DNA from: an uncultured Methylophilaceae bacterium
GTDB taxonomy: Bacteria; Pseudomonadota; Gammaproteobacteria; Burkholderiales; Methylophilaceae
Assembly: GCA_903870995.1 (NCBI GenBank)
Contig: CAIQFD010000061.1
Coordinates: forward strand, 1 to 64,000
Length of the DNA stretch: 64,000 bases
Direction of reading: 5' to 3'
Below, piece after piece: positions 29,276 through 39,987 of this stretch (the first letter of the stretch is position 1; every line of letters starts with the position of its first letter). Position numbers and translations under genes: made by a program. The notes beneath the pieces were generated by a model. That model was not told the DNA's origin and did no database searches. It worked only from the letters and a program-made list of their open reading frames with translations.

Positions 29276-30935
29276 GACTAATCGGATGACTGAGTGCTTG
29301 TGGTGCGGGCAGCTTTAACAAACGATACAAATTGCTTAGGTTGCGGCGATACAGCCGATCAAAACTATCCACACTCACGGATGAGTTGTAGTCACCAAAC
29401 CACCAAAACCAATCAGAGCCCTCACAAATAGACAATTGATGCTCACACGCCTTCATCTCATTAGCATTTAATAAGCCTGACTGCATCACTTCATCGTATT
29501 TTTTCTTGGCATCACACAACAAATCCCAACCTAGATTTTTATCCGGTGAACCTATCCATGTACTAAAACTGCCATAGACCCAACTACCCGCTGCGATTTG
29601 AGGAAGTGGCGTTAATGGCTTATTCATCGAGGCCACAATATCGCTAAAGGTGGTCATTTCAATATCTTGATGCGCTGACAATGCTTCGTATAACTCACTC
29701 AAAAAGTAAAACGCGTTATAGGGATAATATTCCCACGCATTCTCACCATCGAGAATGACGCTCACAACACGACTATCGCCACTTTTATTATTTACATGAA
29801 TTTCTTCCAAAGCGCTTATGAAGTCAATCACGGCCTCGCTTGCGTGCAGTTTAGAATACTCAAAGCCAATCTTGTCAGACAGGTTGTCATCTCTAAAAAA
29901 GCACACAATGTCATTGGCGCCATCGGATACTAGGTAAGGCTGATACAAATAGTCGCTACGACTTGGAATAGCGCCTGACTCTGAAGACTTGTATAGGCTA
30001 TTGGCCAACACACCCTCGCCCGTCGCTGCCCATTTCACACCCTGCTCCGCCATTAGTAGCAATCCAGCTTGCGAAACCGCACCCTCAGCTGGCCACATAC
30101 CAACAGGCGCCTGATCAAAACGTTTCTGATGCGTGGCTTGAGCTGATTGAATATGGGCTTTAGCTCTCAAACGCCCGCCAGGATAAGTTTGGCATGAAGG
30201 CAAAGGCGCAAATGGCATAGCATCGCGTGTAGATTTAAAATCCAAGAGCAGCGGCAAAATAGGATGGTAATGCGGCGTAGTCGAAATTTCGATTTGACCT
30301 GTGCTTTGTAGCTTCTTATAACGCGGGATTAATTCACTCATTAATTCACCAATTAAAGAAAACAAACCATGCCTTTCTTCAACGCTAAATTGGCTACCCT
30401 TTTTCATCAAAGCTTGCACAAAGGTATTGTTGCGGCGAATACTTTCACCCGTCCAAGCCAGATGGTACCAAACCAACAAGTCAGCCATATATTGGCCTGA
30501 CAAATAATTTGAAGCTGTAGATCCTTGTACGCGTAAGGCATTATAGATATTCAACAAACGCTGATAATGCGCAAAAGGCTCAAGCATTTTTTCATGATGG
30601 CTTTTAAAACAGCTATCAACGATTAAACAACGCTCTTCTTTTGATAGATATTCGAGATTGTCACGCACTAACAAAGCTAACAAAGGATCACGAACATGGC
30701 TTGTTTTGAATTGATCTACATAGTCTTCAAGTTGATCTAATAAAACAGGCACAAAATTAAATGTCACACGCGCCTTGGGGTTAGTTTCCAAGTGATAAGC
30801 CATGTCGGTGTAATCTTTCATGGCATGGAGGTAAGTCCAAGGCAAAACATATTGCCCTGTAATGGTATCCCGATAATCGGGTTGGTGCATGTGCCAATAA
30901 AGATTAAGGTAAAGCTTAGGTTGCACCGCTGACAT
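29217..30935 (-). CDS. Glycoside hydrolase family 57 (alpha-amylase/amylopullulanase-like)
   Basis: LYLNLYWHMHQPDYRD, GMWPAEGAVSQ, VILDGENAWEYY. Confidence 0.92.
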   Translation of the reverse strand: MSAVQPKLYLNLYWHMHQPDYRDTITGQYVLPWTYLHAMKDYTDMAYHLETNPKARVTFNFVPVLLDQLEDYVDQFKTSHVRDPLLALLVRDNLEYLSKEERCLIVDSCFKSHHEKMLEPFAHYQRLLNIYNALRVQGSTASNYLSGQYMADLLVWYHLAWTGESIRRNNTFVQALMKKGSQFSVEERHGLFSLIGELMSELIPRYKKLQSTGQIEISTTPHYHPILPLLLDFKSTRDAMPFAPLPSCQTYPGGRLRAKAHIQSAQATHQKRFDQAPVGMWPAEGAVSQAGLLLMAEQGVKWAATGEGVLANSLYKSSESGAIPSRSDYLYQPYLVSDGANDIVCFFRDDNLSDKIGFEYSKLHASEAVIDFISALEEIHVNNKSGDSRVVSVILDGENAWEYYPYNAFYFLSELYEALSAHQDIEMTTFSDIVASMNKPLTPLPQIAAGSWVYGSFSTWIGSPDKNLGWDLLCDAKKKYDEVMQSGLLNANEMKACEHQLSICEGSDWFWWFGDYNSSVSVDSFDRLYRRNLSNLYRLLKLPAPQALSHPISLGGGDPAVGGTMRRGQEGE

Positions 30936-30958
30936 TATTGCCCTTTTTGTGACTAAAA

Positions 30959-32242
30959 TTATCTAACTCGATGGGTCGGCGCGCCAAGCATGGCAGCTGT
31001 CACCAAAGTAATTCCTTTTTCTGATACATGGAATCGCTTGCTATCCAACGCCAAATCAAAACCAATTTCCATCCCATCTGGAATCGTTGTACCCTTATCA
31101 ATGACTACGCGTTTAAGCTTTACATTTCGACCAATCTCAACTTGAGGCAAGATAACCGAGTCCTCAATCGAACTAAAACTGTGCACACGCACATCTGAAA
31201 AAAGTACAGATTGATTAATTGTTGAGCCACTAATAATGCACCCGCCAGATACCAAAGAATCTGTCGCTGCGCCGCATCTATCTTTGTTGTTGAACACAAA
31301 CTTAGCTGGCGGCAATTGTTCTTGATACGTCCAAATCGGCCAATCACTGTCATACAAATTGAGCTCTGGCGTGACCTTAGTCAACTCCATATTCGCCTCC
31401 CAATAAGCATCTACTGTTCCAACATCACGCCAGTAGTAAACGCCTTGGTCGCTCCCACCTACACAGCTATCGGTAAATCGGTGCGCATAAACACGATACT
31501 TTTTAATAATTTCAGGAATAATGTTTTTACCAAAATCATGTTCAGATTTCGGATCATCAGCATCTCGAATTAACTGTTCATACAAAAAAGCGGCTGAAAA
31601 AACATAAATCCCCATACTTGCGAAAGCTTGGGTTGGATCACTTGGAAGCGCGTCAGGATGTTCGGGCTTCTCTTTAAAATCAACAACCCTATCCTCCTCA
31701 TTCACCGCAATCACACCAAAAGCCTTAGCATCTTCAATCGGCACATTGATACAAGCAACTGTCATATCCGCTTTGTTACGCACATGTGACGCCAACATTT
31801 GCCCATAGTCCATCTTGTAGATATGGTCCCCAGCAAGGATCAATACATATTCAGCGCCGATATTGCGAATAATGTCTAAGTTCTGAAACACGGCATCCGC
31901 GGTCCCTTTGTACCAGTCTTCAGCCACACGTTGTTGTGCTGGCCAGATTTCAACGAATTCATTGAACTCGCCGCGCAAGAAGCCCCAACCACGCTGAACA
32001 TGCTGAATCAAGCTATGAGATTTGTACTGGGTCGCAACCCCTACTCGACGAATGCCTGAGTTAATACAATTGGATAAAGGAAAATCAATAATGCGAAACT
32101 TGCCTCCAAAGGGCACCGCAGGCTTTGCTCTAAGGTCTGTTAAGTCTTTCAAGCGACTGCCACGGCCTCCTGCCAATATCAGCGCAACAGTATTTTTAGT
32201 GAGGTTACTTACAAAACGTGGTGACGACATCTCTTGCTGCAT
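30959..32242 (-). CDS. glgC: Glucose-1-phosphate adenylyltransferase
   Basis: [62 protein letters not shown]. Confidence 0.96.
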   Translation of the reverse strand: MQQEMSSPRFVSNLTKNTVALILAGGRGSRLKDLTDLRAKPAVPFGGKFRIIDFPLSNCINSGIRRVGVATQYKSHSLIQHVQRGWGFLRGEFNEFVEIWPAQQRVAEDWYKGTADAVFQNLDIIRNIGAEYVLILAGDHIYKMDYGQMLASHVRNKADMTVACINVPIEDAKAFGVIAVNEEDRVVDFKEKPEHPDALPSDPTQAFASMGIYVFSAAFLYEQLIRDADDPKSEHDFGKNIIPEIIKKYRVYAHRFTDSCVGGSDQGVYYWRDVGTVDAYWEANMELTKVTPELNLYDSDWPIWTYQEQLPPAKFVFNNKDRCGAATDSLVSGGCIISGSTINQSVLFSDVRVHSFSSIEDSVILPQVEIGRNVKLKRVVIDKGTTIPDGMEIGFDLALDSKRFHVSEKGITLVTAAMLGAPTHRVR

Positions 32243-32428
32243 GATTCCGCTCCTGACTTATCGTTTTTTTCACACTTGACATTAAGGCTCACTAGCCCCT
32301 AAATATCATTCACATGTCATGTGCTTAATTGCGGTATATTGTTTCTCCTGAGGCCATTATAGGCACGTTAGTCAGCCATAATCTAGTAGAATCATCAGGC
32401 TTTCTTGAAAATTTTTTAGAAAAATACT

Positions 32429-34621
32429 TTGTCAAAAATAACTAAAAACAGCCAAATTAATTTGATTCTTGATGCAACACATCATGATCCTTTTTCATTT
32501 TTGGGGCTTCATCAAGAAAAATTAGAAAAAAGTGATTTAGAAACATATGCTTTTAGATGCTTTATTCCATCTACGACAGGGGTAGAGGTTGATACAGTTG
32601 ATGGTTGGAAGGCACTAGAAAAAACCCACGATCACGGTTTTTTTGAATGGCAAGGCAGTCAAAAAATAAATTCGCCATGCAGAATTAAAATTCATCAAAA
32701 TGAACATATTGTAGAAACTTACGATGTTTATTCATTTGCCCCAATGATTACCAGTGACGAATTACATTTATTCGGCGAAGGTAACTTAAAGCAAGCATAC
32801 AAAACACTCGGCGCGCAGCTTTGCAAACATCAAGGTGTTGATGGTGTGCGTTTCGCAGTATGGGCGCCTAATGCGGAACGCGTAAGCGTTATTGGCACGT
32901 TCAACCAATGGGATGGTCGCGTTCACCCGATGCGTGTTCACGGATCAAGCGGTATATGGGAAATATTCATCCCAGGCCTTGAAGCGGATGCACTCTATAA
33001 ATTTGAAATCCGCAAACGCCATACAGGCAACATTTTAGTCAAAACAGACCCTTATGGATTTTGTTTTGAACCACGCCCAGGATCAGCGGCTAAAGTCAGC
33101 TCGCTCAATTCGTACCAATGGCAAGATCAATCCTGGCTCAAACAGCGTGCAGAATCAGAGTGGTTAAATGCACCATTTAACTGCTATGAAGCGCATTTGG
33201 GTTCTTGGCGTCGTGATGCACAAGGCCATTTTCTCAATTACCGCGAGCTAGCCACCCAACTCATCAGCTACGTAAAAGAGATGGGCTACACGCATATCGA
33301 GCTCATGCCTGTTTCTGAACATCCTTTGAATGAATCTTGGGGCTACCAAACCACAGGTTATTTTGGCGTCACCAATCGTTACGGCTCGCCAGACGACTTC
33401 AGATTTTTTGTGGATACATGCCACGCAGCCAATATTGGCGTAATTTTAGATTGGGTGCCTGGCCACTTCCCTAAAGATGATTGGGCGCTGGCACGCTTTG
33501 ATGGAACGGCTTTGTATGAACATGAAGACCCACGACTTGGTGAACACCAAGACTGGGGAACGTATATTTTTAATTACGGGCGCAATGAAGTCCGCAACTT
33601 TTTAATCTCCAACGCCCATTACTGGCTCAATGAGTTCCATATTGATGGGTTACGAGTTGATGCAGTCGCCTCGATGCTTTATCTAGATTACTCACGTAAA
33701 GCAGATGAATGGCTACCCAATAAATTTGGTGGTCGCGAGAATCTAGATGCGATTGAGTTCTTAAAGCAACTCAATACGATGGTACATGAAGAGTTTGCCG
33801 GCGCATTAACCATCGCCGAAGAGTCAACCTCATGGCCAATGGTTTCACGCCCTGTTTACCTTGGTGGATTAGGCTTCTCCATGAAATGGAATATGGGCTG
33901 GATGAACGACACCCTCGCCTACTTCGAAAATGACCCTGTCCATCGTCGTTACCATCACAACAAGCTCACCTTTGGCCAGCTATATGCTTACAGTGAGAAC
34001 TTTGTTCTTCCCTTCTCACATGATGAAGTGGTACACGGCAAACACTCATTGCTAGACAAGATGCCAGGCGATGCTTGGCAAAAGTTTGCTAACTTACGTG
34101 TATTAATTACCCATCAAATGTGTAGCCCTGGCAAAAAGCTTAATTTTATGGGTAATGAATTTGGGCAAGGGCGCGAGTGGAATGTCAACGCAAGCTTAGA
34201 CTGGCACTTACTAGACGCTCATTGGCATCAAGGAATCAAGCTTGCAAACCACGACCTTAATCATTTATATGCAGACTTATCTGCACTTCATGATTTAGAT
34301 TTCCAGATGCAAGGCTTTGATTGGATAGACTGCCAAGATGCTGATCAGTCATTGTTAAGCTACATCCGCCGCGCACGCGATGGCAGTTTTGTATTAATAT
34401 TACTGAACTTTACGCCTGTACCAAGGGAAAACTACCGTTTAGGCGTACCTCAAGCTGGTGAATATGCAGAAATTTTCAATAGTGATGCTGCGTGCTATGG
34501 CGGTAGCAATACTGGCAATGGGACAGCGATAAAAACCGAACAAATCAGTTGGATGGGCCATGGGCAATCCATCCAAATTACAGTGCCACCACTTAGTGGT
34601 GTAATTTTACAAATCAAATAA
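32429..34621 (+). CDS. glgB: 1,4-alpha-glucan branching enzyme
   Basis: [60 protein letters not shown]; annotated from a TTG start. Confidence 0.95.
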   Translation: MSKITKNSQINLILDATHHDPFSFLGLHQEKLEKSDLETYAFRCFIPSTTGVEVDTVDGWKALEKTHDHGFFEWQGSQKINSPCRIKIHQNEHIVETYDVYSFAPMITSDELHLFGEGNLKQAYKTLGAQLCKHQGVDGVRFAVWAPNAERVSVIGTFNQWDGRVHPMRVHGSSGIWEIFIPGLEADALYKFEIRKRHTGNILVKTDPYGFCFEPRPGSAAKVSSLNSYQWQDQSWLKQRAESEWLNAPFNCYEAHLGSWRRDAQGHFLNYRELATQLISYVKEMGYTHIELMPVSEHPLNESWGYQTTGYFGVTNRYGSPDDFRFFVDTCHAANIGVILDWVPGHFPKDDWALARFDGTALYEHEDPRLGEHQDWGTYIFNYGRNEVRNFLISNAHYWLNEFHIDGLRVDAVASMLYLDYSRKADEWLPNKFGGRENLDAIEFLKQLNTMVHEEFAGALTIAEESTSWPMVSRPVYLGGLGFSMKWNMGWMNDTLAYFENDPVHRRYHHNKLTFGQLYAYSENFVLPFSHDEVVHGKHSLLDKMPGDAWQKFANLRVLITHQMCSPGKKLNFMGNEFGQGREWNVNASLDWHLLDAHWHQGIKLANHDLNHLYADLSALHDLDFQMQGFDWIDCQDADQSLLSYIRRARDGSFVLILLNFTPVPRENYRLGVPQAGEYAEIFNSDAACYGGSNTGNGTAIKTEQISWMGHGQSIQITVPPLSGVILQIK

Positions 34622-34666
34622 GCCTAAATAAATTATAATATTGCAAAATCAACCGAATAATAAAGC

Positions 34667-36325
34667 ATGACTAATCCAACTAATTCGCCAGCATGGCAAA
34701 CACTTAACGAGCACTTTAAAGAAATCTTTCCTTTGCAGATGCGTGATATGTTTGCAGAAGACCCTCAAAGATTTAATAATTTCTCATTAAAATTCAATGA
34801 CTTTTTATTAGACTACTCCAAACAGCGCGTCTCTAAAAAGACGATGGATTTACTCATCAGCTTGGCACGTCAGAGCGAAATTGAAGCTTGGCGCGAAAAA
34901 ATGTTCTCTGGTGAAAAGATTAACTTCACTGAAAACCGTGCAGTTTTACACACAGCACTTCGCAACCGAAGCAATAAACCTGTATTAGTAGATGGCAAAG
35001 ACGTAATGCCAGAGATTAATCGCGTTTTAGCACAAATGCGTAAATTCAGTGATAGCGTTCGTCATGGCCAATGGCTTGGTTACACAGGCAAACGCATTAC
35101 TGACATCGTTAACATTGGCATTGGTGGCTCGGATCTTGGTCCTGTGATGGTGTGCACTGCACTCAAAGCTTATGCACAAAAAGACCTCAACGTACATTTC
35201 GTATCAAACATTGATGGCACACACTTGGCGCAAGCGTTAGAAGTCTGCAATCCTGAAACGACATTATTCATCGTTGCATCAAAAACGTTCACTACGCAAG
35301 AAACAATGACCAATGCTCGCTCTGCCCGTGCTTGGTTCTTAAAATCAGCTAAAGACCATGCGCACATTGCTAAGCACTTCGTCGCGCTTTCAACAAACGC
35401 AATGGCAGTGCAAGAATTTGGTATTGATCCATCCAATATGTTCGAGTTTTGGGACTGGGTGGGTGGCCGTTATTCATTATGGTCAGCGATTGGCTTATCA
35501 ATAGCCTTGTATGTAGGCATGGATAATTTCGAAGCACTACTAGAAGGCGCGCATGAAATGGACAACCATTTCAGAACTGCCCCTTTAGAAAAGAATATGC
35601 CAGTGATTTTGGCGATGTTAGGCGTTTGGTATAACAACTTCTTTGAAGCCGAAACACAGGCCATTTTACCCTACGACCAAGGCCTATCAAGATTTCCAGC
35701 CTATTTGCAACAAGGCGACATGGAGAGCAACGGTAAGTTTGTTAATCGTAGCGGCGAGCGAATCACTTACAGCACAGGGCCAATTATCTGGGGGGAAGCT
35801 GGTACCAACGGTCAACATGCTTTTTATCAGCTGATTCATCAAGGCAACAAGCTAATCCCTTGTGACTTCTTAGTGCCACTCCGCAGCCAATATAAAATTG
35901 GTGAAAATGGCAATGAGCATCACAAGATCTTAGTGTCTAACATCTTTGCGCAAACCAAAGCCCTCATGCAAGGCAAGACAGCCAAAGAAGTGAAAGCTGA
36001 GCTAGAGGAGCAAGGCTTAGATCATCACCTCATTATGGAGCTCATGCCACATCGCGTATTTGGTGGTAATCGCCCTACCAATACCATTTTGATTGATGAA
36101 CTCACACCTAAAGCATTAGGTAAGCTGATTGCGCTTTATGAGCATAAAATTTTTGTACAAGGCATCATCTGGAATATCAACTCTTTCGATCAATGGGGTG
36201 TTGAGTTTGGTAAACAAATTGCACAAAAGATTTTGCCGCAACTATCAAGCGCCAATAAAATCACCGACCATGATGGCTCAACCAACAGTTTAATTAATTA
36301 CTTTAAAGAAAAAACGCAGCATTAA
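34667..36325 (+). CDS. pgi: Glucose-6-phosphate isomerase
   Basis: [38 protein letters not shown]-like [12 protein letters not shown]. Confidence 0.96.
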   Translation: MTNPTNSPAWQTLNEHFKEIFPLQMRDMFAEDPQRFNNFSLKFNDFLLDYSKQRVSKKTMDLLISLARQSEIEAWREKMFSGEKINFTENRAVLHTALRNRSNKPVLVDGKDVMPEINRVLAQMRKFSDSVRHGQWLGYTGKRITDIVNIGIGGSDLGPVMVCTALKAYAQKDLNVHFVSNIDGTHLAQALEVCNPETTLFIVASKTFTTQETMTNARSARAWFLKSAKDHAHIAKHFVALSTNAMAVQEFGIDPSNMFEFWDWVGGRYSLWSAIGLSIALYVGMDNFEALLEGAHEMDNHFRTAPLEKNMPVILAMLGVWYNNFFEAETQAILPYDQGLSRFPAYLQQGDMESNGKFVNRSGERITYSTGPIIWGEAGTNGQHAFYQLIHQGNKLIPCDFLVPLRSQYKIGENGNEHHKILVSNIFAQTKALMQGKTAKEVKAELEEQGLDHHLIMELMPHRVFGGNRPTNTILIDELTPKALGKLIALYEHKIFVQGIIWNINSFDQWGVEFGKQIAQKILPQLSSANKITDHDGSTNSLINYFKEKTQH

Positions 36326-36344
36326 GAAATGTAAAGATTGCGCA

Positions 36345-36378
36345 ATAAAAAAGGCTGATTAATATCAGCCTTTTTTAT
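36345..36378. terminator. Bidirectional intrinsic terminator between pgi and the S49 peptidase
   Basis: AAAAAAGGCTGAT-taat-ATCAGCCTTTTTT. Confidence 0.9.
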
Positions 36379-36399
36379 TATTTTCAATTAGCAAGAGCG

Positions 36400-37335
36400 T
36401 TAACGTAAGCCCATGCCTTTAAACAAAGACTGTGTCATGGATGCGCCAAACTTTCTAGCAACACGATCAGCAAGTCCTTCTGAAGCAGTGAAATCCACAA
36501 TGTTTTCTTGCTTAATCACTTCACGCGCGACATATTCATAGCTACCTAGTTCATCAGCCAAGCCCATTTTAATACCCGCTTCACCGCTCCAAAACAAGCC
36601 ACTAAAAGTTTCTGGCGTTTCTTTTAAGCGCTTACCGCGACCTTCACGCACCACGCTAATAAATTGCTGATGCACTTCATTCAACATCGCTTGCGCCAAT
36701 ACCTTGTGTTTTGGGTTCACTGGTGAGAATGGGTCGAGCATGGCCTTATTCTCCCCCGCGGTCATTAATCGACGCTCAACACCAAACTTCTCCATGGTAC
36801 CTGTAAAGCCAAAACCATCCATCAACACGCCGATAGAACCAATAATGCTGGCTTTATCTACATAAATCTTATCTGCGGCAACAGCAATGTAATAACCACC
36901 TGAAGCACAAATATCTTCAACAACCGCATAAACAGGGATTGATGGATGCAATTGACGCTGACGCTTGATCTCATCATTAATAATACCTGCTTGCACAGGG
37001 CTACCGCCTGGGCTATTAATACGCAAAATCACACCCTTAGTGTGTTTGTTGTCGTAGGCATCATGCAAGCTAGAAATGACTGAATCTGCATTGACTTGGT
37101 CTTGTGCACCAATTTCACCTTGAATATCAATCAGGGCAGTATGATCTTCAGCACTATTGCCACTTGTGCCACCTATCCAACTGAGCATGTAAAACAACAT
37201 TAAAAATAGCCAAATGAAGGTGAGCGATTTAAAAAGCACACTCCAAAAACGATTACGCTTTTGCTCTTTTAGCGATTGAAATGCTAACTTCTCCAACACT
37301 TCACGTTCCCAATTAGGTTGCTGACTATCGGACAT
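36400..37335 (-). CDS. S49 family signal peptide peptidase (SppA-like)
   Basis: LRINSPGGSPVQAGIINDEI, VEDICASGGYYIAVAADKIY. Confidence 0.92.
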   Translation of the reverse strand: MSDSQQPNWEREVLEKLAFQSLKEQKRNRFWSVLFKSLTFIWLFLMLFYMLSWIGGTSGNSAEDHTALIDIQGEIGAQDQVNADSVISSLHDAYDNKHTKGVILRINSPGGSPVQAGIINDEIKRQRQLHPSIPVYAVVEDICASGGYYIAVAADKIYVDKASIIGSIGVLMDGFGFTGTMEKFGVERRLMTAGENKAMLDPFSPVNPKHKVLAQAMLNEVHQQFISVVREGRGKRLKETPETFSGLFWSGEAGIKMGLADELGSYEYVAREVIKQENIVDFTASEGLADRVARKFGASMTQSLFKGMGLR

Positions 37336-37360
37336 GCTCTTCTCTCTATCATGTATAAAA

Positions 37361-37711
37361 TTAAATTTCGTCTAGTGTAATTGAAATCACACCATCTTGT
37401 TCATTCACCAAAATCGGACGCAATCGTTTACCCTGGCAAGGGCCGAGTACACAATGCCCTGTATGAGGCTCATATTGCGCACCATGGGTCGCACAAATGA
37501 GGTAATCCTGCTCTCTCGTAAAAAAATCGCCCTCATTCCAATCTAGCTCAACTGGCAAATGCGCGCATTGATTGAAATAAGCATAAGGCTTGCCATTAAA
37601 CCTGATGACAAATGCGCTCACCCGCTCACCTAGCTCAGGCAAATTAAAACGAACACCTTTTTCGCGTTCAAGTAGCGATTCGCTTTTGCAAATAATACGC
37701 TGATTAGACAT
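37361..37711 (-). CDS. Rieske [2Fe-2S] domain protein
   Basis: CAHLPVELDW...CATHGAQYEPHTG. Confidence 0.88.
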   Translation of the reverse strand: MSNQRIICKSESLLEREKGVRFNLPELGERVSAFVIRFNGKPYAYFNQCAHLPVELDWNEGDFFTREQDYLICATHGAQYEPHTGHCVLGPCQGKRLRPILVNEQDGVISITLDEI

Positions 37712-37713
37712 CC

Positions 37714-38370
37714 CTAAACGTTGGCTTTAAGCCATGTACTTAAATGCGAAAATTCATCAAAGTGCGCTAAAGGCTCGTGCGGCAACAAACGATCTAAAGG
37801 ATGTGCGCCATACGTCACCCCCAAGCTCGGGACGTTCGCATTTTTTGCCATTTGCAAATCGAAACTTGTATCACCAATCATCAATGTTTTTTCAGGTGAC
37901 GCCGCCACTTCACTCATCAAATCTAAAATCATTTGTGGATGCGGCTTAGAGTGGCACTCATCCACACAGCGAGTCGCAATAAAATGATGTGCGATACCAC
38001 TATTAGCTAGCGCTTTATTGAGGCCGCGACGACCTTTACCTGTTGCAACAGCCAAAGGAACGCCCTTTTGAACTAAATGTGCAATGGTTTCAGGTACGCC
38101 GTCAAACAGCGGGATATTGTCCTCACCTAAACCATAGTAATAGGTATAACGGCCTGTCAGCTCGGCTAATTGGGCGTCAGGAATACGGCCGAACAGTTCA
38201 TAAACCGCTTCCCGAAAGCCTAAACCAATAATGCCACTTGCTGCAGCTTGGGTTGGCTCTGGCAAACCGACCTCTACACTACCCTTACATATTGCATCTA
38301 CAATCAATTGCGTAGAATTGGCCAAAGTGCCATCCCAATCAAAAATGATTAAATCGTAATTATTCTGCAT
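37714..38370 (-). CDS. HAD-IA hydrolase, phosphoglycolate phosphatase-like
   Basis: LIIFDWDGTLANST, VATGKGRRGL, MIGDTSFDLQMAKNA. Confidence 0.9.
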   Translation of the reverse strand: MQNNYDLIIFDWDGTLANSTQLIVDAICKGSVEVGLPEPTQAAASGIIGLGFREAVYELFGRIPDAQLAELTGRYTYYYGLGEDNIPLFDGVPETIAHLVQKGVPLAVATGKGRRGLNKALANSGIAHHFIATRCVDECHSKPHPQMILDLMSEVAASPEKTLMIGDTSFDLQMAKNANVPSLGVTYGAHPLDRLLPHEPLAHFDEFSHLSTWLKANV

Positions 38371-38379
38371 CTTGATATC

Positions 38380-39381
38380 TTAATTTTCTAAAGCGAGTTT
38401 TTTGAGGAATCTATCTAGCTCTGGCGGCAAAGGCGCAATGAGTTTGAGTTTTTCAGCAGTCAGCGGATGTCGAATATTGGTTTCAGCTGAATGCAAAAAC
38501 ATACGTTTAAGCCCGCTTTTTTGAAGTGCTTTATTTAAAGCAAAATCACCATACTTATCATCCCCAGCGATTGGAAAACCTAAATGGGCCAACTGCACAC
38601 GCAATTGATGGGTTCGACCTGTAATCAGTTGCGCTTCTAATAAACTAAAATCGCCATAGTGCGCTTTTAGATGAAAAATCGTCTCTGACGTTTGACCTTC
38701 ATCCTCAGCTCTTGGGTCTGGGCGCCCTGTCACCACACTCACACGGCGCTCGCCGTTTTCAAGCAAATACTTTTGTAAGGTCAAGGTCACATGTTTCTTT
38801 TTCTCAGTCCAATGACCCTTCACCAACATAAAATAACGCTTATCCATTTGATTGCGGCGCATCGCTTCATGCAAGGCAACTAATGCAGAGCGCTTTTTCC
38901 CCACCATTAGCACACCTGATGTTTCTCTATCTAAGCGGTGTACTAATTCCAGGAATTTAGCTTGAGGGCGCTCCAACCTTAACTGTTCAATCACGCCCTT
39001 GCTCACCCCACTTCCGCCATGCACTGCCATGCCAGCTGGCTTGTCGAGCACGAGCATTGCATCATCCTCAAAGACAATGCACTTTTCTAAACGCGCAGTC
39101 ACAGGCTTTTGTTGTTCAACATCGACCTGAGTAACCGTTGCACGAATAGGCGGGATACGGACTAAGTCGCCCATCGCTAGTTTATAGGTCGCATCAATAC
39201 GTTTTTTGTTGACGCGCACTTCCCCACTACGAAGAATGCGATAAAGATGACTTTTAGGAACGCCCTTTAGCGTTTTAGTGAGGAAATTATCAATTCGCTG
39301 ACCTTCACTTGCCTCATCAATTTCAAGCATTGCCGCACTTGATTCACTAATTTCATTACTTATTTTGCTTAAATTTGTCAT
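38380..39381 (-). CDS. rluC: 23S rRNA pseudouridine synthase RluC-like
   Basis: S4 domain, LVHRLDRETSGVLMVGK, TGRTHQLRVQLAHLGFPIAGD. Confidence 0.93.
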   Translation of the reverse strand: MTNLSKISNEISESSAAMLEIDEASEGQRIDNFLTKTLKGVPKSHLYRILRSGEVRVNKKRIDATYKLAMGDLVRIPPIRATVTQVDVEQQKPVTARLEKCIVFEDDAMLVLDKPAGMAVHGGSGVSKGVIEQLRLERPQAKFLELVHRLDRETSGVLMVGKKRSALVALHEAMRRNQMDKRYFMLVKGHWTEKKKHVTLTLQKYLLENGERRVSVVTGRPDPRAEDEGQTSETIFHLKAHYGDFSLLEAQLITGRTHQLRVQLAHLGFPIAGDDKYGDFALNKALQKSGLKRMFLHSAETNIRHPLTAEKLKLIAPLPPELDRFLKKLALEN

Positions 39382-39598
39382 CTCACCTATACTACGAAAC
39401 TATTGAAGTAAATGCGCTAAGCGCTTCTTCAACGAATGAATTGAAAGTCTTAAAAGATACCTTGGTTAATCTCGCTCGCCAAATAAAATAAGTAGCGATT
39501 TTATGTACTAAATATTAAAGCGCTCAAGCCGCTGCGAATGAATTGCAATACCTAGAGTATAAGCGATGGCGCGGTCTGGAATTGCTAGAACTTTGAAT

Positions 39599-39977
39599 TT
39601 TAGCTGATATGTCAGCTAAACCGAATCTAAATTAAAAGACAGAATAAAAGCAAGACAGCTTAAAAAAACATAAAACGAGTTACTTCGTTAACAAATTCAA
39701 TCTGATACGAATCAATACGGTTCAGATTAACGGGTGAAAAACTTTCATAAAAAGAATCACTCACTGACCATGGCAAGATCAAAAGCCATAGACAATAGTA
39801 AATGTTAGCAATGTAATCATTAAGTGTTTAATCAAGCCCCTGCAAGTTTCTGGCAGTTTTACTGCTGGTGTAGTGTTAACAACAAGCCGAAGTTAGGCAC
39901 TAACCTACATATTCAACCCTAGCCTTACCACTCTGCTATTCGCATAGCAACATTCGCAAACCCGCTATGAGCGCGGG
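39599..39977 (+). promoter_or_regulatory. Hairpin-rich region upstream of rne (possible structured leader)
   Basis: Hairpins 39599-39620, 39699-39728, 39892-39904, 39934-39949 and an SD-overlapping stem 39961-39977; transcription not shown. Confidence 0.5.
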
Positions 39978-39987
39978 AGTCAACACA

